Positions 24,772 to 33,697 of a stretch of DNA of 64,000 nt are shown one piece after another. A program made the position numbers and the translations under genes. Source of the stretch: JARBUG01 sp035628915 (GTDB lineage: Bacteria; Bacillota; Sulfobacillia; Symbiobacteriales; Symbiobacteriaceae); contig DASPIW010000061.1 of the NCBI GenBank assembly GCA_035628915.1, positions 186,001 to 250,000 on the forward strand, written 5' to 3'. The first letter of the stretch is position 1. Each line of letters starts with the position of its first letter. The notes beneath the pieces were generated by a model, which was not told the DNA's origin, made no database searches, and saw only the letters and a program-made list of their open reading frames with translations.

Positions 24772-25437
24772 GGCGCCCGCCTGTGCCCCCAGTGCCGCAC
24801 GGCCTCCAGGGCTCCTTTTCGGGCGGGCACGAAAACGGCATACATCCGGGCCCGCAATATGACAGAAAACCATGGGCAGGAACCCGAAAAACCGCTCCCA
24901 GAGCCACTTTCAAGCACCCCCCTGGCCGACGCACACCACATCACCACTCGCATCCCGCCCGAAGCCCCGTGCCGGCGGGCCTGAACAGCCCAGCCCAAAG
25001 TGACAGCCAAACCCCAGGGCCACCGGCACTCCCACCGGCCCGGCGAAACTGAGCCGCAAACCATACACAAACCCGCTTGAGGTTCCCTGCCCGGGCCCCC
25101 GACCCACCTCGAACGACCGCCACGGCAGCGGCCGGCCCCGGACCACGCACTGTGGCACCTGCTCCACCGCGACCAAATCGGGCAAGGCCGGCTCCACCTG
25201 CTACCGCAGTACCCACTCCCGGCGGGCCTGATCCTCCGGCCCGTCCCGCTGCTCCCCCCGCTCGTTGAGCTTGGGCGTACCAACCGTGTACAGCTTGGGA
25301 AATCGGGACAAAACCAACGGCGTCACCGACTCCCACTCCGCCGCCGGCGGCATCACTTATTTCCAGCAGCCGCAGCGGCCAGCCAGCCCGGCCAAGGCCG
25401 GGGTAGAGCCCCGATAGGCTGAGCAGCGCCGGCAGCG
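24772..25437 (-). pseudogene. decayed copy 1 of csb2 3' end plus leader
   Basis: About 666 bases starting immediately after a repeat and corresponding base for base to 28634-29330: the leader followed by the 3' half of the Csb2-like gene. Recognisable peptide pieces are VEPALPDLVAVEQVPQCVVR and PVALGFGCHFGLG. An in-frame TAG (minus strand; 25201-25203 on plus) replaces a CAG of the intact gene. The copy ends in the sequence cognate to codons near the LSLSGLYPGD region and passes directly into the next repeat at 25438. Confidence 0.85.
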
Positions 25438-25837
25438 GCTTCGATGGAGCCCCGGCTTTTCAGTCAGGGATCGGGCAGCAGCTGGACGGCTCAAGATGGC
25501 TGAGTTGGTGCTTCTATGGAGTTCCGGCCTTTCAGCCAGGAATAGGGCCGTGTGGGCCCCAGACATGCGCTGGAGATCGATGCTTCAATGGAGCCCCGGC
25601 TTTCAGCCAGGGATAGTCCACCAGCTTGGACACGATTGCTTCATTGGTAAGCTGCTTCAATAGAGCCCCGGCCTTCCAGCCAGGGATAGAGTGCCACCTT
25701 GACGGGACCCTCAAATGCGCTAAACGCCCCCTTCAATAGAGCCCCGGCCTTCCAGCCAGGGATAGCGCTACCAGTGTTTCAAACATTGAACACGGGCCTA
25801 TGCTTCAATAGAGCCCTGGCCTTCCAGCCAGGGATAG
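25438..25837 (-). CRISPR. CRISPR array 1, block 2 (6 repeats)
   Basis: Repeats at 25438, 25510, 25582, 25654, 25730 and 25802, 35-36 bases each. Several carry ATAGAG in place of ATGGAG and CTTCCAG in place of CTTTCAG on the plus strand, a subtype shared inside this block. Spacing is regular at 72-76 bases. Confidence 0.93.
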
Positions 25838-26607
25838 GGCGCCCCCTGTACCCCAAGAGCTGCATGGCTCCCAGGGCCACTTTTCGAGCGGTACGAAAAA
25901 GGCACACATCTGCGCCCACAAAATGCCAGAAGAGTAGCGACAGGACGCCGAAGAACCGCTCCCAGAGCCACTTTCGAGCGCCCCCCTGAGCGAAGCACAC
26001 CACGTCACCGCTCGCACCCCGCCTAACGCCTCGTGCCGGCGGACCTTAGCAACCCCAGCCCAAAGTGACAGCCCAACCCCAGGGCGACGGGCCCTCCTGT
26101 CGGCCCCGCGAACCGGAGCCGCAAACCATACACAAACCCGCTTGAGCTACCCTGCCCAGGCCCCCGACCCAACCAAACGACCGCCACGGCAGCGGCCGGC
26201 CCCGGACCATGCACTGGGGCACCTGCTCCACTGCCACCAAATCGGGCAAGGCGGGCTCCACCTGCTGCCGGAGCGCCGACTCCGAGTGGGCCTGATCCTC
26301 CGGCCCATCCCGCTGCTCCCCCGCTCGTTGAGCTTGGGCGTCCCATCCTTGTGCTGCTTGGAAACCGGGTCAAGACAAACGACATCACCGACTCCCACTC
26401 CGCCATCGGCGCCCTCAGGTCGCTGGCGGCATCACTCATTTCCTGCAGCAGCAGCGGCCAGCCCGCCCAGCCGTCGCCGGGGTGGAGCCCGGATAAGTTG
26501 AGAAGCGCCGGCAACTCCTCCGCCTCCGGGCCGTCAGGGCATCAGTTCGCGCGCTGCTCCAGCAACCCCTCCCGGTACGACATCCAGGGGCAAAGAAAAC
26601 GCATGCC
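25838..26607 (-). pseudogene. decayed copy 2 of csb2 3' end plus leader
   Basis: The longest copy, about 770 bases. It is cognate to 28634 up to the region encoding HAFFLP of the intact gene. A single base is missing around 26358-26362 (GCTTGGAAACC against GCTTGGGAAACC), which shifts the frame. The copy is followed by a 26-base unique segment and a degenerate repeat at 26634. Confidence 0.85.
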
Positions 26608-26633
26608 ACATGCATGGAGAAACCGTCCGTTAC

Positions 26634-27400
26634 GGTTCGATGGAGCCCCGGCCTTTGGGCCAGGGATAGTGACACCCAAGCATCAGGTGGACCCCAAGTT
26701 CCGCGTGCTTCAATGGAGCCCCGGCCTATCAGCCAGGGATAGCTTTCTCCTTGGCTCATTGATTTCATGAGTTACATAACGCTTCAATGGAGCCCCGGCC
26801 TTTCAGCCAGGGATAGCGATCATGACTGCCCGACGATCTGAAGCCCATTGCGCTTCAATGGAGCCCCGGCCTTTCAGCCAGGGATAGTAAGCTCATCGGT
26901 GTTGCCAAGCTCCCGAACGGCGAACTTCGATGGAGCCCCGGCCTTTCAGCGAGGGATAGCCTCCTCATTGAAGCGGCAACGATTGAGACCATCGAAGCGC
27001 TTCAATGGAGCCCCGGCCTTTCGGCCAGGGATAGCCCTCCCCAGGGTGTCGCCTTCCGGCCTGAGCATATGCTTCAATGGAGCCCCGGCCTTTAAGCCAG
27101 GGATAACTCAAGAAGACCGACCCGCAGGGCTTCGAGGAACTGGGGCTTCAATGGAGCCCGGGCCTTTCAGCAAACGATTGATGCAGACAAACCGTTACGT
27201 AGATGCACACAAGTGCTGACTTCAATGGAGCCCCGGCCTTTCTGCCAGGGATAGAACGCCAGTTCTGCATCGAAGCCCTCAAGATTGCGCCCCTTCAATG
27301 GAGCCCCGGCCTTTCAGCCAAGGATAGCTACCGGAGGCAGGTCCGGCGTATGGGCCGAGGGCTTGCTTCCACGGAGCCCCGGCCTTCCAGTCAGGGATAG
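26634..27400 (-). CRISPR. CRISPR array 1, block 3 (11 repeats)
   Basis: Repeats start at 26634, 26707, 26781, 26852, 26924, 26999, 27071, 27145 (3' part lost), 27219, 27292 and 27365. Most are close to the consensus. The unit at 27145 is truncated after CTTTCAGC and joined to non-repeat sequence. The last repeat before the leader copy (27365) is diverged (TTCCACGGAG on plus). Confidence 0.94.
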
Positions 27401-28066
27401 GGCACCCCCCTGTCCCCCGACAGCCGCATGGCCTCCAGGGCTGCTTTTCGCGCGGGTACAAAAGCGGCATACATTCGGTCCCGCAATATGGCAGATGGGC
27501 AGGAACCTGTAAAACCGCTCCCGGAGCCACCCTTGAGCGCCCCCCTGACCGACGCACACCACGTCGCCGCTCGCGGCCCGCCCGAGGCCTGCTCAAGCCC
27601 CCGGCCCCGTTCCGGTGGACCTGAACAGCCCCAGCCCAAAGTGACAGCCAAACCCCAGGGCCACGGGCCCGCCCACCGGCCCCGCGAACCGGAGCTGCAA
27701 ACCATACATAAACCCGCATGAGCTTCCCTGCCCGGGCCCCTGACCCACCTCAACCGACCGCCACGACAGCGGCCAGCCCTGGAGCGCGCACTGGGGCACC
27801 TGCTCCACCGCCACCAAATCGGGCAAGGTCGGCTCCACCTGCTGCTGCAGCGCCCACTCCCGGGGGGCCTGATCCTCCAGCCCGTCCCACTGCTCCCCCC
27901 GCTCGTTGAGCTTGGGCGTTCCATCCTAGTACTGCTTGGGAAACCGGGACAAAACAAACGGCGTCACCGACTCCCACTCCGCCGCCGGCGCCCACAGGCC
28001 GCCGGCGGCATCACTCATTGCCAGCAGCCGCAACGACCAGCCCGCCCAGCCATCGCCGGGGTAGAG
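27401..28066 (-). pseudogene. decayed copy 3 of csb2 3' end plus leader
   Basis: About 666 bases cognate to 28634-29309. An in-frame TAG (plus positions 27926-27928 read CTA) interrupts the copy where the intact gene has AAG in KQYKDGTPK. The copy breaks off exactly at GTAGAG, inside a GTAGAGCCCC stretch of the gene that resembles the repeat's ATGGAGCCCC, then 18 unique bases and a repeat follow. Confidence 0.85.
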
Positions 28067-28084
28067 GTGGATTCGTGAAACCCT

Positions 28085-28633
28085 GCTTCGATAGAGCCCC
28101 GGCCTTTCAGCCAGGTATAGCAGCATAATACCAAACACCCTTGGCGCACCAAGCTTGGGCTTCAATGGAGCCCCGGCCTTTCAGCCAGGGATAGCCGATC
28201 CTGAACGCGATGACCCACCCGCAGTGGCTGGTACTTCAATGAAGCCTGGCCTTTCAGCCAGGGATAGCACCGCATGACCCGTCTGATCGTGGTCCCGATG
28301 TCAACTTCAATGGAGCCCCGGCCTTGAGGCCAGGGAAAGCCTCATGACGGACATCAACGCTCTGCGAGATCAGATCATGCTTTAATGGAGCCCCGGCCTT
28401 TCAGCCAGGGATAGGCAACGTTTCTAAGACGACCGTACATAATCTATTTGCACTTCAATTGAGCCCCGGCGTTCAGCCAGGGATAGATGGCCACCAGTGT
28501 AAATGCAGTCCTGCTGTAGCTGATATTTCAATGGAGCCCCGGCCTTTCAGCCAGGGATAGCATTGACCTACGTTGCGGGTTCCCACAAATTTGAAATGTC
28601 TCAATGGAGTCGCCGCCTTTCAGCCAGGGATAG
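28085..28633 (-). CRISPR. CRISPR array 1, block 4 next to the cas operon (8 repeats)
   Basis: Repeats at 28085, 28159, 28233, 28304, 28379, 28452, 28525 and 28598. Spacers are 36-39 bases. The repeat adjoining the leader (28598-28633) is diverged in its ATTGAAGC-tag half. No cas1 or cas2 is present to renew it. The array follows the Csb2-like gene with the same minus-strand direction implied by the ATTGAAGC end. Confidence 0.94.
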
Positions 28634-28837
28634 GGCGCCCCCCTGTCCCCCGAGAGCCGCATGGCTTCCAGGGCCACCCTTTCGAGCAGGTATGAAAACG
28701 GCACACATCCGCGCCCGCAAAATGCCAGAAGACCACCGACAGGAAACCGAAAAACCGCTCCCGGAGCCACTTTCGAGCGCCCCCCTGGCCGACACCCACC
28801 ACGTCACCGCGCATCCCGCCCGAAGCCCTCCCCCTGC
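28634..28837 (-). promoter_or_regulatory. inferred leader of CRISPR array 1
   Basis: A 204-base non-coding segment between the stop of the Csb2-like gene and the first repeat. It is conserved in all three decayed copies, which begin at the same base (GGCGCCCCC). It is GC-rich, unlike classical AT-rich leaders, so it may simply be a read-through spacer from the csm operon. Confidence 0.55.
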
Positions 28838-29629
28838 TCAAGCTCCTGGTCCCGTGCCGGCGGACCTGAACAGCCCCAGCCCAAAGTGACAGCCGAACCC
28901 CAGGGCCACGGGCCCTCCTACCGGCCCCGCAAACCGGAGCCGCAAACCATACACAAACCCGCTCGAGCTTCCCTGCCCGGGCCCCCGACCCACTTCGAAT
29001 GACCGCCACGGAAGCGGCCGGCCCCGGACTACGCACTGGGGCACCTGCTCCACCGCGACCAAATCGGGCAAGGCCGGCTCCACCTGCTGCCGTAGCGCCC
29101 ACTCCCGGCGGGCCTGATCCTCCGGCCCGTCCCGCTGCTCCCCCCGCTCGTTCAGCTTGGGCGTTCCATCCTTGTACTGCTTGGGAAACCGGGACAAGAC
29201 AAACGGTGTCACCGACTCCCACTCCGCCGCCGGCGTCCACAGGTCGCCGGCGGCGTCACTCATTTCCAGCAGCCGCAGTGGCCAGCCCGCCCGGCCATCG
29301 CCGGGGTAGAGCCCCGACAGGCTGAGCAGCGCCGGCAACGCCGCCGCCTCCAACCCGTCAGGGCACCAGATCGCGAGCTGATCCAGCAACCCATCCCCAT
29401 CAGCATCCTGCGGCAAAAAGAACGCATGCCGGTGCTGGTCTCGCAAGGGCTGATCCCCGACGTGACCGCTCAGCGAAGGCGGGGCCGGCAGCCTCTCCGG
29501 CCCACCGAAGCGCGACAGAACCGAGCGCCGCGCCAGCTCACCAACCGCCAGCGCCTGGGTAATGGGCGGCAGTGGCCCGGCCGCCAGGGCGTAACGAATC
29601 AGGTGTATCTGTCCGGCGGCCAGGCTCAC
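28838..29629 (-). CDS. Csb2-like (GSU0054 family) Cas6-type protein
   Basis: 264 residues from GTG 29629, behind GGGAGGTGG and overlapping the Csm5 stop. Diagnostic segments are RHAFFLPQDADGDGLLDQLA, EWESVTPFVLSRFPKQ, GPEDQARREWALRQQVEP and the glycine-rich end GGPVALGFGCHFGLGLF, all as in the C-terminal half of the GSU0054/Csb2 family from type I-G (I-U) systems, where Csb2 is a Cas5-Cas6 fusion. Here the Cas5-like half is missing; only the Cas6-like part remains with a short N-terminus. It is last in the csm operon and is a candidate repeat endonuclease in addition to the ordinary Cas6 at 35236. Its 3' end has been copied three times into the array. Confidence 0.85.
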   Translation of the reverse strand: MSLAAGQIHLIRYALAAGPLPPITQALAVGELARRSVLSRFGGPERLPAPPSLSGHVGDQPLRDQHRHAFFLPQDADGDGLLDQLAIWCPDGLEAAALPALLSLSGLYPGDGRAGWPLRLLEMSDAAGDLWTPAAEWESVTPFVLSRFPKQYKDGTPKLNERGEQRDGPEDQARREWALRQQVEPALPDLVAVEQVPQCVVRGRPLPWRSFEVGRGPGQGSSSGFVYGLRLRFAGPVGGPVALGFGCHFGLGLFRSAGTGPGA

Positions 29630-30762
29630 GGCGCCACCTCCCAGTGGATCCAGCCCAGGGGGGCAATGACTTCCCGCCCGCGGGTCACTACTTTGCGGGA
29701 CTTGGGGAAGAAATCGCTGTCCCGGCGCATCCGCAAGACCTGATCGCGGATCCGAATCCGTTGCTCCTTGGGCAGGTTGAGCAGAATCGTCGTGGACGGT
29801 AGGCCGCTCCCCAGCCCCACCCGGAGATTGGCGTCAGTCTGGCCGTAGAAATCGAACAGCGCTTCCGCACCATTCAGCCCATCAGCAAATCCGTACTCAA
29901 AGTCGAGCACCGCGCTGGCGTGTTGAGTGACCAACCCCAGCAACTCAGCTAGGTCGGCAAATGGCGGCGCACTCCCACCCGCCTTGAACTCGGAGAGCAG
30001 GCCATGGTCCAAGGTTACTGCACACATGAGCGTCGCCCCAGTGGGCAGGCACTCCAAAAGCATCTGCTCCTTCAGGTAGAACCGGTCGTCGCCTCGCTGC
30101 AGGCTGAGCACCTGTACAGGATGGACCACCGTCTCCCCGGAAAAAATCGCGTCGCCCACTTTGAGGCAGCGCAGATAATCCAGGTTCTGCCCCGTCACCC
30201 GCCTGGGATTGCGAAGCCCGAGAGGCAGGCGGCCCTCCAGGAGGCCCGCAACGACGGGGTCGGCGAACCGTTCCCGGCGGGCGCCCCGCGCAATCTGGCC
30301 ATCGACGTCCGCCAACAGCTTCTCCTTCGGTCGACCGTTGATCACCCCGTTGAGCAGCGCGTTACGCATGGCACCCTTCAGCGACGACCCGGGGAGGTAA
30401 GCCTCCCCCAGCGCCCCGCGGATATGGGGGCGGAAGGCCACCTGCTGCGCGACTGAGACCCCTGCGGGGGCAACGGTGCTGTAGGTCGCCACACGGGCGA
30501 GCAAATCCGGCTGCAGGAGCCGTTTCCGTTCCAGAAAGCCGCGCAGGTCAAACTGGGCGCCGTCGCGCCCAACAGCGATCACGAACTCATCAAGACAACG
30601 CTGCTCCAGCAGCAACGCCGCCAACCGGTCTTCATGCATCACGTAAATCCGACCGTGTACCGGCACGGCCTCCAGGGGCGACAGCTGCCGCACACGAGTC
30701 CCTACATGGACGGGACAACGCAGGTGCAGGATGAGCTGCCGCGTCTCCAGATGGATCTTCAT
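29626..30762 (-). CDS. csm5: Csm5, type III-A RAMP protein
   Basis: 378 residues. The opening LHLRCPVHVGTRVRQLSPLE, the AYLPGSSLKGAMRNALLNG glycine-rich motif and a C-terminal FYGQTDANLRVGLGSGL with AFKSxxPK-like SDFFPKSRKVV are typical of Csm5 (a Cas7-family end subunit). It caps the 3' end of the crRNA in the Csm complex and helps recruit trimming nucleases. ATG 30762 overlaps the Csm4 stop (ATGA), so the two are coupled. Length is normal for the family. It lies between Csm4 and the Csb2-like gene. Confidence 0.92.
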   Translation of the reverse strand: MKIHLETRQLILHLRCPVHVGTRVRQLSPLEAVPVHGRIYVMHEDRLAALLLEQRCLDEFVIAVGRDGAQFDLRGFLERKRLLQPDLLARVATYSTVAPAGVSVAQQVAFRPHIRGALGEAYLPGSSLKGAMRNALLNGVINGRPKEKLLADVDGQIARGARRERFADPVVAGLLEGRLPLGLRNPRRVTGQNLDYLRCLKVGDAIFSGETVVHPVQVLSLQRGDDRFYLKEQMLLECLPTGATLMCAVTLDHGLLSEFKAGGSAPPFADLAELLGLVTQHASAVLDFEYGFADGLNGAEALFDFYGQTDANLRVGLGSGLPSTTILLNLPKEQRIRIRDQVLRMRRDSDFFPKSRKVVTRGREVIAPLGWIHWEVAP

Positions 30763-31739
30763 GGCCGCTCCTCCCTTCGCACAGGCACGGCCAGGGCCAG
30801 CCCGCTCCGGTAGATCGAATGCCCCGCCATTTCCGCAAAGCCGGGAGGCGTCACATCAACCACCCGGCCATGGGGCTGATGACCCAGAACCGACCCCTCG
30901 GCCAGCATACGGACTGGCTTGCGCGGCGCCTGGAGCTTGTTGCCGCTGGCGGCCCAGCCCTGGCGGTCCACCAGCTCATACCTGGCACCGTCCAGAAGCG
31001 CCGGCAGCTCGTCGGGGGCAGGATTGCAGAGGGAGAGCAAACAACACGGGCTGTCCGCTTCGGCGGAGCCCAACAGGCTCTTCCACAGCCGGTCGCTCGC
31101 AGGCTCTACCCAGCTTGGGGCGAAGGCACCGTAGCCACCTGAGCGACGGCCGCCCAACCCGTCCTGCCCCAGCAGCTCGAGGGCGTGCTGCAGCGGCAGC
31201 AGCAGGGAGTCGTCGGCCAGGGCGACGAGGAACCAGAGCCCGGCCCCTTCCCGGAAGGTGACCTGGGCGACCTGATATAGTTCGGAGCGCTGCGTCTCCC
31301 GGTCGAGCTGAACGCGGGGGCGTAAGTTGACGTGATACAACTGCCCATAGCGCCCTCGGGCCTCCTTGAGCGCAACGGGATCAATCCGGGCGCCGGTGAC
31401 CCACGCGACGAAGAGCGGCAGCGGCAGATTCCGGGTCTTCTTGACCAGCTTGCCCTCCTGCTCCAGCCCCGGCGGCGGCGGCAAGGACGGGCGGGGCAGG
31501 TAGTACGTCTCCCGATCGTAAAGAAAGGCACTGCTGAGGCGAAACGGCACGTCCGGCCCCCAGAAGCGGCCCAGCAGCTCGCCGATGGCCGGGAGCAGGC
31601 CGTAGCGCGCCCAGATACTCCAGATCGCGCTGTAGAGCGTGTCGGAGCGCACGGTTGCGTTGGTTCGCTCCTGGCCGATGCCGGCCTCGCCGAAGTGGGC
31701 CGGCCCTCTGAACTGAAGTCTGACCAGCCAGTGTTTCAC
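30759..31739 (-). CDS. csm4: Csm4, type III-A Cas5-group protein
   Basis: About 326 residues from GTG 31739, behind TAAGGAG. The N-terminus HWLVRLQFRGPAHFGEAG and RSDTLYSAIWSIWARYG are the standard Csm4 entry, and QDGLGGRRSGGYGAFAPSW is the glycine-rich RAMP loop. It binds the crRNA 5' tag and contacts Cas10 in the Csm complex. Gene order csm2-csm3-csm4-csm5 on the minus strand is the usual III-A order. It lies 13 bases after the Csm3 stop and overlaps Csm5. Confidence 0.92.
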   Translation of the reverse strand: MKHWLVRLQFRGPAHFGEAGIGQERTNATVRSDTLYSAIWSIWARYGLLPAIGELLGRFWGPDVPFRLSSAFLYDRETYYLPRPSLPPPPGLEQEGKLVKKTRNLPLPLFVAWVTGARIDPVALKEARGRYGQLYHVNLRPRVQLDRETQRSELYQVAQVTFREGAGLWFLVALADDSLLLPLQHALELLGQDGLGGRRSGGYGAFAPSWVEPASDRLWKSLLGSAEADSPCCLLSLCNPAPDELPALLDGARYELVDRQGWAASGNKLQAPRKPVRMLAEGSVLGHQPHGRVVDVTPPGFAEMAGHSIYRSGLALAVPVRREERP

Positions 31740-31752
31740 GGCAGACCGCTCC

Positions 31753-32535
31753 TTACTCTGCGAAGTACCGCGCGAGGGCCTCAGCGTGGTCCGGCCAGTC
31801 CCGCCCAACCACTTGCCGCACGAGTTCGGCCGTCTTGTCACCCCCGTAGGCCGCGATGCCGCGGGCCTTCAGCGTGGTGATCTGAAAACGGACCTTACCG
31901 TAGCCGCGAGAGCCGCTGCCCCCAAGGGCGTCATCTTCCAGAAGGGCCAGCGCGTGAAAGAGATGGGTCAGGTCCTCGGCCACATCGGCCGGCGCCTCGA
32001 CCGTGTAGATGATCTCAAAGCGGAACTCGGCTCCGGCGGGCACCCGCTCCATGGGGCGAGGGTTCGCTGCGGAGGTGATGCGATCCAGGTTGTTTTCGAC
32101 CTTCCATTCCGTATAGAGCAAGCCGGTGTCGATCCGTTCAAGCTCCGTTACGCTCTCGGGCGTGAGGAAAAGGTCCCGCACCAGCAGCCGGGCTGGAATG
32201 GGGATGACCTTGCCCTTCTCCTCTTTGCCGGACGAGCCCATGAGCCGGCAGACCTTGCACGAGGTATCGGTGCACTCGTGCCGGTAAATATCCTGAGCGC
32301 CGCGGTGGTTGAAATCCTTGTCCAGTGACCGCTCCAGGAGCGCCCGCAGCTTGCCTTTTAGCGATGAACCCGGCACGTATGGCTGCCGGGTAACCGGGTC
32401 GCGAACGACCGGGTTGTCCATACCGCCTATCTCAGCGTTTCCGCCCTGGGCACCAATGTGTAGACCGGTCTCGCAGCTCATGGTACCCGCGAGAATCACC
32501 TTACCGAGCATTGGCTTGCGCCGTTCGTTTTCCAC
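31753..32535 (-). CDS. csm3: Csm3, type III-A backbone RNase
   Basis: About 260 residues from GTG 32535, placed behind AGGAGG; an ATG at 32511 is also possible. The sequence runs GKVILAGTMSCETGLHIGAQ, IGGMDNPVVRDP (the Asp of GGMDN is the predicted catalytic residue for target RNA cleavage), PYVPGSSLKGKLRALLE, a CRLMGSSG zinc-type loop (HECTDTSCKVCRLMG), and LEDDALGGSGSRGYGKV. These are the Csm3 family hallmarks. It forms the repeating backbone of the complex and cuts bound target RNA every six bases. It has an intact active-site Asp, so RNA cleavage should be retained even with the cas10 defect. Confidence 0.94.
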   Translation of the reverse strand: MENERRKPMLGKVILAGTMSCETGLHIGAQGGNAEIGGMDNPVVRDPVTRQPYVPGSSLKGKLRALLERSLDKDFNHRGAQDIYRHECTDTSCKVCRLMGSSGKEEKGKVIPIPARLLVRDLFLTPESVTELERIDTGLLYTEWKVENNLDRITSAANPRPMERVPAGAEFRFEIIYTVEAPADVAEDLTHLFHALALLEDDALGGSGSRGYGKVRFQITTLKARGIAAYGGDKTAELVRQVVGRDWPDHAEALARYFAE

Positions 32536-32548
32536 TTCGTTCACCCTC

Positions 32549-33025
32549 CTATTCCTTGCCACCGTGGAACCGGTGGTAGGCCACGATCGCTTCGACAAAC
32601 CGCGCGAACCAGCGAAAATCCTCCGCACTCTCAATTCGGTCTACGGCGGGGAGCAGCACCTTCGCCAGCGGTCCAACAGCCCGTTTCTCCCGGGCAGCGG
32701 CATACGCTAGGCGGACCTTGAGGAGAGGAACTTCTGTCGCGTCAAACCCATGGGCGAAGCGAGTCCTCAAGGCGTTCACCCGTGACAAGAAGCTCCGCGC
32801 CTTGGTGGTGGTCAGGTCGCGCACCAGCAGTAGGCCGAGCGCATCCGCATGGGCGACCAGTTCCTTGTTGTCGATGGCAGAGAGCCGCTGGACGCCTTTG
32901 ATCCATGTCTCATGTTCGGAAACGTCCACTTCGTCGAAGCGGAAGCCGCCGCCCCCGCCGCCGCCGTGCCCACCGGGCGCAGGCGCCCCCTTGCCGATGG
33001 GCAGATCCAATCGCTTCTCATTCAT
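32549..33025 (-). CDS. csm2: Csm2, type III-A small subunit
   Basis: 158 residues from ATG 33025 (better spaced from GAGGAGG than the ATG at 33031). It is largely helical. The C-terminus DFRWFARFVEAIVAYHRFHG closely follows the conserved Csm2 ending (FxxLxxFxEAIVAYHK). The N-terminus has an unusual glycine run (HGGGGGGGFRFDE), apparently a flexible extension. It overlaps the end of the Cas10 C-terminal gene. Csm2 lines the inner groove of the Csm complex. Confidence 0.9.
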   Translation of the reverse strand: MNEKRLDLPIGKGAPAPGGHGGGGGGGFRFDEVDVSEHETWIKGVQRLSAIDNKELVAHADALGLLLVRDLTTTKARSFLSRVNALRTRFAHGFDATEVPLLKVRLAYAAAREKRAVGPLAKVLLPAVDRIESAEDFRWFARFVEAIVAYHRFHGGKE

Positions 33026-33686
33026 CGCCATTACCTCCTCGACCGATCAAATCCATCCACTGCACAAAGGGTGCAAAGCCAGCCATCTGCTGCGGATGTT
33101 TCATCAGATAATCCCGCCAGGGCTTCCAGGACGGGAGTTCCCGGACCCGCTTGTCCACGCGGGCCAGCATGTAGGCCAATCGGGGCAGGTAGAGCATTCC
33201 CTGCTCCTCCCACAACTCGGTCAGGCCCAGCAAGCCATAGATCAGCCCCCGGGGCACCCGCGTGCCGGGTCGGTTCCCACGACCGAGTGGGCCCAGCGCG
33301 GGCTCCAAGAAATTGGTCAGCATCGCACGCGCATCGTCCCACTTGAAGGCCACCGCCCGCACCCTGCCCGAGGGGTGATGCGGCACCGGTTTCCCGGGAA
33401 AGAGCGGAGCGATGCTGTTGCGGTCCTTCTCCTCGTCCGGCCGCTTGTGCTCCTTGGCCGCCTCTTCGGCCTCCCCCGCCGCCTCAGCCAGCCGGTGGAT
33501 CGGCACATGATAATCATCAGCCACCAGGCCGGCGGAGATGGTCAGCCTGCCGCCCGTGAACCGGTCAAAGGCCGAGTGCAGATCGAAAGCGAGCTCCAGC
33601 GTCTGATCCCATGCCCCGACGACAAAGAGATCGTCACCACCGGCGTAGACAATCGAGACCGGCCGCTTGCCCGACGAGCCCGTCAA
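33018..33686 (-). CDS. cas10: Cas10 C-terminal part with GGDD cyclase motif
   Basis: 222 codons from a TTG at 33686. It contains the second palm domain of Cas10 with VSIVYAGGDDLFVVG (GGDD at 33630-33641 on plus), the catalytic site for cyclic oligoadenylate synthesis, then a helical C-terminal domain. The frame is open upstream of the TTG through DGLTSLRLTGSSGKRP, which joins naturally to the preceding gene's end if one base is added to a G4 run (plus 33715-33718). It is therefore the second half of one Cas10, separated by a frameshift. The TTG start lies only 12 bases after the upstream stop, so coupled translation as a separate subunit is another possibility. Confidence 0.88.
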   Translation of the reverse strand: MTGSSGKRPVSIVYAGGDDLFVVGAWDQTLELAFDLHSAFDRFTGGRLTISAGLVADDYHVPIHRLAEAAGEAEEAAKEHKRPDEEKDRNSIAPLFPGKPVPHHPSGRVRAVAFKWDDARAMLTNFLEPALGPLGRGNRPGTRVPRGLIYGLLGLTELWEEQGMLYLPRLAYMLARVDKRVRELPSWKPWRDYLMKHPQQMAGFAPFVQWMDLIGRGGNGDE

Positions 33687-33697
33687 GCGGAGCGACG

